Positions 7,610-14,971 of a stretch of 51,072 nt of DNA are shown piece by piece. The notes beneath the pieces are model-generated. The model did no database searches. It saw only the letters and a program-made list of their open reading frames with translations, and was not told the origin of the DNA. The position numbers and the translations under genes are program-made. Position 1 is the first letter of the stretch. Each line of letters begins with the position of its first letter. This DNA comes from an uncultured Campylobacter sp. Lineage in GTDB: Bacteria > Campylobacterota > Campylobacteria > Campylobacterales > Campylobacteraceae. The stretch spans positions 1-51,072 of the forward strand of contig NZ_CALHVM010000029.1 of the NCBI RefSeq assembly GCF_938039205.1, in the 5' to 3' direction.

Positions 7610-8890
7610 ATGCAAAATTTAGTCTTCATCCAAACCATAAAAGAGAACAAAAACGACCCGCAAATTTCCGTTTTGATCAGGGAATTTGCGCTAAGCGAGT
7701 TTAGAAAAAGCGTCAAAGGCGCAAAAAACGGCGACGAAAACGTGGCTCTAGCTGAAGAGTTTGAGCAAATTTGCGAGGCGCTAAAGGGCGAGGATCTGCT
7801 AAACCGCCAAAACGTCGCCAACCTCATCCAAAGCGCGGGCGACGCGCTCAGCGAGGCAAAAGAGCAGTATATCCACCGCCTGATCTACGAAAAAGAGCAG
7901 ATCGAGCGGCAAATTTACGCGCAAAAAGACGAGATCAAAAATGACGTTCGCGCGCTGCTTGAAAATATGGAAAATTTCATAAAAAGCAGCGACCTGGCGG
8001 ATAAAGATGAAATTTTAACCGCGATAGACGAAAAAATGCTCTGTGAGCTACAAATGCTGGGAATCCTAAAAGAAACCACCGAGGCGGCGTTTCTAACCGC
8101 GATCGAAAAGGGCGACGACGTGAAAGACACGGTGGAGCAAATTGCCAAAAACGTCGTGCTTAGCGCGATAAACGAGGGTGAAGCCAGCAAAGAGCGCATC
8201 CTGGAGATCGCAAGAACGGTCTGCGAGGCGGCGACCGAGCTAGCAGAGGTCGATCAGGCCTTTGCCAAAGAGCTAATAAGCGGCGCGATCGGAGGCGTAA
8301 AAGAGGCGCTTAGCAAGAGGACGGAGAAGTTTATCGAGGAGATCAAATTTGCCCCGGACGGCCAGACGCTGCTTGGCGAGGCTAGAGAATTTGTAAGGCT
8401 CGAGGAGAGATTTGTAGCGATGCTGCGCGATATGGCGCGCTCAGATGAGCCGTCTGCTGCCGTGATAAACGAAATCCTAGACGAGTCCATAGATAGCTAC
8501 TTCGCCAAATTTAAGCGCCTGCAAAACGACGTTTCGCGCCAGATCGAGCTTCAGCTAGAGGAGCTAAAATTTAACGAAAATATCGATAAATTCGCTAGCC
8601 TTGCCGGAGCTAAATTTGAGGAGCTAAAGCGCGAAGTCGGTCAAGCCGGCGATAAGCTTAAAGAAAATTTTAACGCCAAAGAACGCATCGAAGCGCTAAA
8701 GAAAGAGATCAGCGACTTTGAAAAACGAACCGAGGAGAAGCTAACCGAGATAAGTGCTAGCGAGATCGGCGAAAACCTCAAAGCAAAATCAAAAGAACTA
8801 GGCGAGAAGCTCTACAAAGCCGCCGAAAATCTCATAAAAACCGCTAAAGAAAAGATCGGCAAAAAAGAGGATGAGAAAAAAGACGAGTGA
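7610..8890 (+). CDS. Conserved Campylobacter protein, long alpha-helical/coiled-coil
   Basis: I do not recognise a named family. The 426-aa product is almost entirely helical, rich in Glu, Lys and Ala with very few prolines, and heptad-like spacing is strong in the last 150 residues (KLKENFNAKERIEALKKEI and after). No signal peptide or membrane segment is seen, so it is probably cytoplasmic. The ATG at 7610 is chosen because AAGGACTT lies just upstream, only 8 nt after the DUF493 stop, so it is likely the third gene of the moaC operon. The highly charged C-terminus (KKEDEKKDE) might interact with nucleic acid or partners. Confidence 0.75.
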   Translation: MQNLVFIQTIKENKNDPQISVLIREFALSEFRKSVKGAKNGDENVALAEEFEQICEALKGEDLLNRQNVANLIQSAGDALSEAKEQYIHRLIYEKEQIERQIYAQKDEIKNDVRALLENMENFIKSSDLADKDEILTAIDEKMLCELQMLGILKETTEAAFLTAIEKGDDVKDTVEQIAKNVVLSAINEGEASKERILEIARTVCEAATELAEVDQAFAKELISGAIGGVKEALSKRTEKFIEEIKFAPDGQTLLGEAREFVRLEERFVAMLRDMARSDEPSAAVINEILDESIDSYFAKFKRLQNDVSRQIELQLEELKFNENIDKFASLAGAKFEELKREVGQAGDKLKENFNAKERIEALKKEISDFEKRTEEKLTEISASEIGENLKAKSKELGEKLYKAAENLIKTAKEKIGKKEDEKKDE

Positions 8891-9036
8891 GCCAAATTTG
8901 GGCGCGTATGCTTAAATTTGCGCCCGGATTTACTTGCCTGCTACAAACGGCGGCAAATTTGACGCGGTAATTTTGCGCTCGAATTTGACTCCGCCAAAAC
9001 GCCGCGAAAGTCAAATTTAACCCCAAAGGATCAAAA

Positions 9037-9978
9037 ATGAGTATCACCTTTTTTGTTAAAAATAAAAAGAAGTTTCTAGTCGGCCTTGCGCCCGTGATGA
9101 GCGTGGAGGAGGCGCTGCGGTTGGTGCCAAATTTATCACAGTTTAACGCCGATGAAGACGACGAGGAGTTTGACGCAGATAGCTTTTATGGCGCGAAGCT
9201 TGACGAGTTTGACTGCCTCGTTGCCGGCACGGACGGGCTTAGCGGGCGCGGCTTTGAGATCGGATACGAAGACGGCGCCTACAACGTCCGCATCGGCACG
9301 CCAAGCACCCGCACGGACTGGAAAATCGCGCTAGAGTATCTAAAAAACCTGGCCCTAAAAATGGATGGCGAAATCGTGAGCGAGGACGGCGAGAAATTTA
9401 GCGCGCAAAATATTGAAAGCTTTAACTATGAGCACGACATACGCGCGGGACTAGAGGCGATAGAGCAAAATTTGCAAAAAGAGGCGCAAATCAGCACTAT
9501 TTACGGCATAAGAAACGAAGTGTCGTTTGATAAAAAGATCATGGCTCGCATCATGGGCGCGAAGGATCCAGCGGACGAATTTGGCAAATTTGTAACCGAT
9601 ATCCAAAATTTGGATGCGTATTTTGCAAATCAGATGTTTTATCGCAGGAACGATAGCGGCGAGATCAGCGGAGATTACGTCCTGTCGCAAGGCGTCGTTA
9701 CTGTGCTGCCGTATGAACCTAGCGTGGAGTATAAAAATTTACAAATGCTGGGCGATGAGAAAGTCGCGCGCTGGTCGGTCGCGATATTTGGCGGAGAGGG
9801 CGACGATGAGGAAAAATACGAAATCCTAGCGACGCTGAAATATGAAAGTTTCATCCAAAATTTGCCGAGAGATAAATACAAATTTATCGACGCTAAAAAT
9901 ATCGTCGTAAGCGCGTTTGACAAGGCAGAATTTGACGAGCTAATCGCAAAATGCGGCAAAGAGGAGCTGGCGGACTAA
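9037..9978 (+). CDS. DUF4299-like hypothetical protein
   Basis: A 313-aa acidic cytoplasmic protein starting MSITFFVKNKKKF, like DUF4299 proteins, a family of unknown function that I associate mainly with Firmicutes. A CCAAAGGATC ribosome binding site precedes the ATG. The middle holds an Asp/Glu run (DEDDEEFDAD, about residues 40-50). No catalytic motif, signal peptide or membrane segment is seen. It is flanked by 146 bp and 240 bp of AAATTTG-rich spacer and seems to be a single-gene unit. The family call is from memory of the N-terminus and is tentative. Confidence 0.65.
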   Translation: MSITFFVKNKKKFLVGLAPVMSVEEALRLVPNLSQFNADEDDEEFDADSFYGAKLDEFDCLVAGTDGLSGRGFEIGYEDGAYNVRIGTPSTRTDWKIALEYLKNLALKMDGEIVSEDGEKFSAQNIESFNYEHDIRAGLEAIEQNLQKEAQISTIYGIRNEVSFDKKIMARIMGAKDPADEFGKFVTDIQNLDAYFANQMFYRRNDSGEISGDYVLSQGVVTVLPYEPSVEYKNLQMLGDEKVARWSVAIFGGEGDDEEKYEILATLKYESFIQNLPRDKYKFIDAKNIVVSAFDKAEFDELIAKCGKEELAD

Positions 9979-10218
9979 GCTGTTTAGCTAACGGCGGCGA
10001 TTTGCCTGCCGTGCGGTAAATTTGGCGGCAGAGTTAAATTTTAGCCGAATTTGCCCGCCTTTTTGCTCCGAAATGAAGCCAAATTTGACGCAAGATAGAT
10101 CAAATTTGGCGTCAAATTTAAAACTCCGCAAGGCTGTAAATTTAACCGCAAACCCAAAATATTGACTTGCGCCGTACCTTTAGATAAAATCAAGCGCAAA
10201 AATCAAAAGAGATCAAAA

Positions 10219-10620
10219 ATGCGAAAAATTTTCCTGCCGCTTTTATGCGCTTTCCTGCTAGGCGGATGCACTACGTACGGCGTCGGCCCCTCTAATATAT
10301 TTCTAGAAAACAAAGAGTTAACTCAGCTAAAAGGCCGCCATATCCTAGATATGGAAAGGTACTCCGGCGGCTGGTCGCATATCGAGATAGGTATGCTTTC
10401 GAACAAATTTTATATGCAGTACGAACCGCGCGAAGTACTATCGGTAGAAAGATCGTGCAACTTCTGGGGTTGCAGCGTAACGGGTGTGAACTACAGCACC
10501 TGCGGCTTTGTTTACTTTACTACCGGCAAAGACGGCTATATCACTAACCACACCGAGGACGGAGACGCGATAAGGAGCGTCAAGCATAAATTTAAAGACC
10601 TGCTAGTACTGGGGAACTAA
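10219..10620 (+). CDS. Small predicted lipoprotein
   Basis: A 133-aa protein with a lipoprotein signal: MRKIFLPLLCAFLLGGC, where LLGGC is the lipobox and the Cys at 17 would be acylated. The mature part is rich in aromatic residues and has four further Cys, including CNFWGC, which may form disulfides in the periplasm. The ATG at 10219 is preferred to an in-frame ATG 57 nt upstream because the signal peptide begins there. The next gene starts 1 nt after its stop, so the two are co-expressed. No family was recognised. Confidence 0.75.
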   Translation: MRKIFLPLLCAFLLGGCTTYGVGPSNIFLENKELTQLKGRHILDMERYSGGWSHIEIGMLSNKFYMQYEPREVLSVERSCNFWGCSVTGVNYSTCGFVYFTTGKDGYITNHTEDGDAIRSVKHKFKDLLVLGN

Positions 10621-10621
10621 G

Positions 10622-11221
10622 ATGAAAAAGACGGTAATAACATTATGCGCGTTTGCGATCACTGCGGCGTTTGGGCTCTCTAACGAGGATTACGATAAAT
10701 TTATAGCGCTAGACGATAGCGGAAAATACAAAGAAGCGTTGGCATTTATCAAGCCAAAGGCCGATGGCGGCGACGCTAGAGCCGTCACGCTCGTAGGCTA
10801 CCTATACGAGGTGAGGATGTCCAATATCGGCGAAGGCGTAAAGTGGTACAAAAAAGCCATGGGGCTAAACGATTCGCTCGCTCACTCGAATATGGCGCGG
10901 ATATACTACCGCATGACGGACTATAAGCTAGCTGCGCAGACCCTTGAAAAGGCAAGCAAACTAGGCGACACGGGCGCGGACGCAATGCTAGGAAATATGT
11001 ATCTAAACGGAATACACTTTAAAAAAGACTATAAAAAAGCGCTCGTCTACATCCAAAAAGGCGTTGCCGATGACGATCCTCAGGCTCTAACCGATCTAGC
11101 TATATGTTACGAGAACAGCTACGGCGTCGCAAGGAATATGGATAAGGCCATAGAGTTTTACAAGCGCGGAGCGGCGCAAGGTAACAAATACGCCAAAAGG
11201 GCACTAGAGAGATTGCAGTAG
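10622..11221 (+). CDS. Exported Sel1-like repeat protein
   Basis: A 199-aa protein with an N-terminal signal peptide (cleavage probably near AAFG, residue 18) and Sel1/TPR-like helical repeats. These are visible as GEGVKWYKKAMGLNDSLAHSN, DYKKALVYIQKGVADDDPQA and NMDKAIEFYKRGAAQGNKYA. Sel1 repeats mediate protein-protein contacts, often in the periplasm of Helicobacter and Campylobacter relatives. It follows the lipoprotein gene by 1 nt, suggesting that the pair acts together at the envelope. Confidence 0.85.
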   Translation: MKKTVITLCAFAITAAFGLSNEDYDKFIALDDSGKYKEALAFIKPKADGGDARAVTLVGYLYEVRMSNIGEGVKWYKKAMGLNDSLAHSNMARIYYRMTDYKLAAQTLEKASKLGDTGADAMLGNMYLNGIHFKKDYKKALVYIQKGVADDDPQALTDLAICYENSYGVARNMDKAIEFYKRGAAQGNKYAKRALERLQ

Positions 11222-11428
11222 CTAGTGCGCGGCTACCTGAGTTTTGACGATACCGACTTTATCCGTCTGGTAGCGGCGACTCGGGCTATCCGGGAGAATA
11301 AATTTAGGCTCGCTTGAGCTCAAAATTAGTTTTTAGTAAACCGGTCGATACTGGCGATTGGTTTACCGACTTCGCCTCTACCAAATCACTCAAATTTGGG
11401 TAAATTTAAAACCCAATCCGAGTCAAAT

Positions 11429-12223
11429 TTAATAGATAAAAAGCCCCGCGTCTTTTGCTTCGCCGACCTTGTCCGTTTTCACCCAAGCCGCGATGTAGAT
11501 GAAAAACGAAGCCACGAGCAAAAAGAAGCCAAATACCGCCAAAACACCGCTCGCCCACAGCAGCTCGCCCGCAAAAAACGTGCAAACGTAGACGCGAAAA
11601 AGCTCGTTTCTAGTTAGTCTCGCAAGCTCGAAAAAGACCTTGCCCCACACGAACGCGACGTAGCTCAGCAGTAGTAGCGCTATGACGGCGACTAGCTTGG
11701 CGAGCGGATGAGCCGCGTTCGCCATATACGATGCCAGCGTCGCCGTGACGTGAGCGACGAACATCACGATCATCGCCTTTCCGTAGTTTACGTGCAGATC
11801 CTCGCTATGAGCGAGCCTGGCGACTCCGCCTAGCGCCGCGTAGGTTAGCAGCGCGGCTGCTATGACAGCGAGGTTATCCGCGATCTGTAGTGCTAGTCCC
11901 CCGTAGCTAGCGATAAAGTACGCGTAGATCTTGATCACGGCCGGCACGATGCCCGATGCGATACCTAGCATCCTAGCCCGATCAAACGCCGCACTCTCTT
12001 TTAGCGCAGCCTTCGTCTCCTCGCTTCTGGTATCCTTTACCGCGCGCTTTTCGCCCTCGTCTGCGATCACAAATACATCTCTCGCAAACGCCCCGTCAGG
12101 CCGAAACGCCGCTCGCTCGCCGCCGCTAGGTCGCCCCGAGCGCACGTCCTCGAAACTAAATTTATAGTACTTCCCGTCATCGCCGATTATCGTCGTTTCG
12201 TTTATCGCTACGCCCTTCAACAA
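11429..12223 (-). CDS. Multi-spanning membrane protein of unknown function
   Basis: A 264-aa protein. The first ~90 residues are soluble and begin with a small module (TIIGDDGKYYKFSFEDV), like the short beta-rich segments found before some membrane domains. About five to six hydrophobic segments follow from residue 95 to 250. No transporter or enzyme motif was recognised. It lies about 100 bp after the DUF3137 gene and reads the same way, so it may be the last gene of a lemA-DUF3137 operon. Confidence 0.65.
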   Translation of the reverse strand: MLKGVAINETTIIGDDGKYYKFSFEDVRSGRPSGGERAAFRPDGAFARDVFVIADEGEKRAVKDTRSEETKAALKESAAFDRARMLGIASGIVPAVIKIYAYFIASYGGLALQIADNLAVIAAALLTYAALGGVARLAHSEDLHVNYGKAMIVMFVAHVTATLASYMANAAHPLAKLVAVIALLLLSYVAFVWGKVFFELARLTRNELFRVYVCTFFAGELLWASGVLAVFGFFLLVASFFIYIAAWVKTDKVGEAKDAGLFIY

Positions 12224-12324
12224 CTCTCCTTTTTGCGTTTTTGCCGCCCTGTTTTAGATTAACCCGCTCGTTTGCATTTTTGAGGTACGGGTTGTGCCAC
12301 CCATCAAATTTGACGCCGCGCTCC

Positions 12325-13191
12325 CTAGTCCAGCCAAATTTTACGGTTTAGCCGCAGCTCCTCGGCGATACGCAAAAAGCCGCCGATCTCGTCTTTGTAA
12401 AATCTATTCGCCCCTTTGCCCACGAGCGGACGGCGCAGATCGGGCTCGAAGTTATCGCGCCCCGTGCGGATCGCCATGCAGATCTTATCGCCGACTAGCA
12501 CGATGTTTATAGGGCGGTGAAATCTCGTTTTTAGCAGTTTTAAATTTTCCATCAGGCTAGGCGTGAGCGCGTATCTAGCCTCGATCTGATCGGTCGTATA
12601 GACGCGAAATAGCCGCTCAAACTCCGCGTCGTCCATCCTCGCGCGCTTGCCGCCGTAGTCCCTAAAATCATCCGTTCCGCTGCAAATTTGCGTGACGCCC
12701 TTTAGTCGTTTAGGAAAATCGGCAACGAACAAAATCCCCGCAAAAAGTATCCTGTGCGTCTCGTTTCCGTGCAGATCCTCTTTGATGCTTATCGCCTCTA
12801 CGTCGCTAAATTTGACCCGCACGCCCTCTATCTGCCCGAAAATCAGGTCGTTACCCGAGTATTTATCGATGTCAAAATCGTAAATCATATAAAGATAATC
12901 GCTCTCTACGTAGTCGCCCGGATAATACGTCAGGCCGCAGTCCTCCACGATGCTCCTCACGACCTTTCGCTTAAATTTAAAGGTAAAACTATCGGTAAAA
13001 ATACTCTCTAAAAAATAGTACATCGTAGCCCCGCAGACCACAAACGCACCCGCGCTAAGAGCGGCGTTTTGCGCAGCTAGATAAAGCAGCCAAGCCACCG
13101 CCGTAGCGACAAAAAAGCAGGTGAGCTTTAGCCTAAAAAGCGAACGTAAAACCTTTTGCCGCTCAAGCTCTAGCAAGACCAGATCGTCCAT
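12325..13191 (-). CDS. DUF3137 family membrane protein
   Basis: A 288-aa protein with two closely spaced N-terminal membrane segments (about 25-65) and a cytoplasmic domain that fits DUF3137. Examples are IEGVRVKFSDVEAI, then ILFAGILFVADFPKRLKG, and the C-terminal block FHRPINIVLVGDKICMAI. DUF3137 genes often sit beside lemA, as here. I start at the second in-frame ATG (13191) because CAGGAG lies just ahead of it; the upstream ATG 18 nt earlier has no good ribosome site. Function is unknown. Confidence 0.75.
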   Translation of the reverse strand: MDDLVLLELERQKVLRSLFRLKLTCFFVATAVAWLLYLAAQNAALSAGAFVVCGATMYYFLESIFTDSFTFKFKRKVVRSIVEDCGLTYYPGDYVESDYLYMIYDFDIDKYSGNDLIFGQIEGVRVKFSDVEAISIKEDLHGNETHRILFAGILFVADFPKRLKGVTQICSGTDDFRDYGGKRARMDDAEFERLFRVYTTDQIEARYALTPSLMENLKLLKTRFHRPINIVLVGDKICMAIRTGRDNFEPDLRRPLVGKGANRFYKDEIGGFLRIAEELRLNRKIWLD

Positions 13192-13458
13192 TTTTGCTCC
13201 TGTTTTCATTTAGCGCCATTTTTGTAAATTTGGCTATTTTACGGGCTTTCGTCTTTAAATTTGCGTTTTAAACCGCTTAAATTTAAGCTCTTTTTTGCGG
13301 GCCGCGGCGTTTTAAATTTGGATCAAATTTGGCTCAAATTTACCGCCCGCGCCGCTTTTTACATTCAAATTTGACGAGCCGACAAAGCCTGATTGCATTT
13401 TAAAGAGTGCGGTTAGGCGCTCAAATTTAACTATAAATTTGACGAAGCGAACGCAAAT

Positions 13459-14013
13459 TTAGCGGTTAAAAAGCTCGTGCACGTCGTGCGGATCGTCTTG
13501 ACCTTTCGGCACCTCGAAAAACGCCGCCTTATGAAACCTCGCCCAGCTAGCGACGAGGTTTGAGGGAAACATCTCCACAGCGTTGTTGTAATCAGTCACT
13601 GCGGCGTTGTATGCGCGGCGCGCGGCGGAGATCTGCTCCTCGATATCATTTATCGTTTTTTGTAGGTGCATTACGTTTTCGTTTGCTTTTAGTTCAGGAT
13701 AACTCTCCACGACGACGTTTAACTTTGAGATTAGATTTGACAGCTCGCCGTTTAGCGCAAATCTCTGCTCGTCGCCCGCAGCCTTTTGGATGCCGCTTCT
13801 AAGCGCGGAGATGTTTTCTAGCAGCTCACGCTCGTGCGTGAGATACTGCTTGACGGTGGCGACGAGGTTTGGGATGAGGTCAAAGCGTCTTTTTAGCTGC
13901 GTATCGACGCCTGATCTGATGTTTGAGACTTGGTTGCGCTTGCCGACTAGCGAGTTGTAGACTGAGATGACGATGAGCGCGAGAACGGCGATAATGCCTA
14001 GGACGATGTACAT
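13459..14013 (-). CDS. lemA: LemA family protein
   Basis: A 184-aa protein with one N-terminal membrane anchor (residues 3-20) and the LemA core: YNSLVGKRNQVSNIRSGVDTQ, then RRFDLIPNLVATVKQYLTHE, followed by helical bundle sequence to PSNLVASW. LemA proteins are anchored helical-bundle envelope proteins of unclear role. The ATG follows AAAGGAG. Two minus-strand TATAAT boxes lie upstream (plus 14043-14048 and 14073-14078). It is the first gene of a probable lemA-DUF3137-membrane protein unit. Confidence 0.9.
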   Translation of the reverse strand: MYIVLGIIAVLALIVISVYNSLVGKRNQVSNIRSGVDTQLKRRFDLIPNLVATVKQYLTHERELLENISALRSGIQKAAGDEQRFALNGELSNLISKLNVVVESYPELKANENVMHLQKTINDIEEQISAARRAYNAAVTDYNNAVEMFPSNLVASWARFHKAAFFEVPKGQDDPHDVHELFNR

Positions 14014-14971
14014 TTTACTCCTTTGATTTAACTTTTGTTTTGATTATATCAAAAAGCTGCTGAAACCGGAAAATTATACTCGTTTTTGCCGCGCTAGATG
14101 CCAGGTAGCTCGGGATTTGCTAACAAAATGCTAAATTTCGCTTACCCTTGCAAAAGCCGCTTTGCGAGCAAATCTCGGATAAAAGGGCTAATTGCCGTAA
14201 AATAAAGACTTGCGGCCGATTTTTGCGCTTAAATTTAGGCTTAAAAACGCAAAATACGCTTTTGGATAAACCGTTTGTGCACTTTGCGTTACGGGCGAAT
14301 TGAGTCTTATTTTTAAACAAAAATCAAAGCAGATATGCGCAGACAAAAACGACTCGGCGCAAGGTCATGCCGGGCAGCGGCGATAGGCGGGTAAAATCTA
14401 GCCTATAAATTTTCGCCTACACGGGCGACATAGCCCTTTGCCACGATAAATTCGTATCTTTTTGAGGGTGATTTTACGCGAGCTAACGGCTAAATCATCG
14501 CAAATTTTGCGTCGTTTAAGCCGCAAGAGCAAAAATAGCGTTTCTAAACACGCCAAAAGGAGCACGAACCCCACTTTCTCGCGGTTTTAGAGTTTTAAGC
14601 CGCAAGAGCAAAACTGGCTTTAAACAGCAAATCGCCGAGCCGCCAAATCCACCCCGCGCGTTTTGCGTTTAGGCAAGGAAATTACCGCTCGCGCCTTATG
14701 CAAAATTTAGCTATTTTGCCGGCTGCAAGTAGGCAAATTTACGCTTACTAGAAAGCCAAGAAGGCAAAAGCGCGGATTTGCGCCGCGCACAAACGGCAAA
14801 TTTGCGACTTTGCGCCGTAAGGCAAAAACCAAAACTAGCCAAAAGACGCAAATTTAGGGCGCGTATAAAAACTAAACCAGAGTGCTTTAGCCTTTTAAAG
14901 CTCGCAAAGTTTGCCGCAAACCCGCTTTTACCGCGTCTTGCGCGATAAATTACGGGATAAATCCTAGCAAA
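14014..14971. other. Long spacer without a recognisable gene
   Basis: About 960 bp separate lemA from the TonB receptor. Only short shadow frames occur, none with a ribosome site or protein-like composition. Two lemA -10 boxes lie at its left end. The middle carries an exact 20-bp direct repeat 79 bp apart. The rest is patchy AAATTTG-type words and G/C-rich stretches. It may be a decayed gene or a repeat-rich insertion point. Confidence 0.5.
14515..14613. repeat. 20-bp direct repeat, two copies
   Basis: TTTAAGCCGCAAGAGCAAAA occurs exactly at 14515-14534 and 14594-14613, 79 bp apart. The flanks differ except for short similar stretches. Only two copies were seen, so this is not a CRISPR array. 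Confidence 0.6.

Noticed and set aside
11336..11366. Terminator after the Sel1-repeat gene
   Set aside because: GTAAACC/GGTTTAC pairs only 7 bp around a 17-nt loop with no T-run, and it lies over 100 bp after the stop.
14120..14320. 66-codon minus-strand ORF in the long spacer
   Set aside because: No ribosome site, basic and cysteine-scattered composition, and no family resemblance.
14515..14613. CRISPR array
   Set aside because: Only two 20-bp copies, no regular spacers and no further units; no array was found anywhere in the window.
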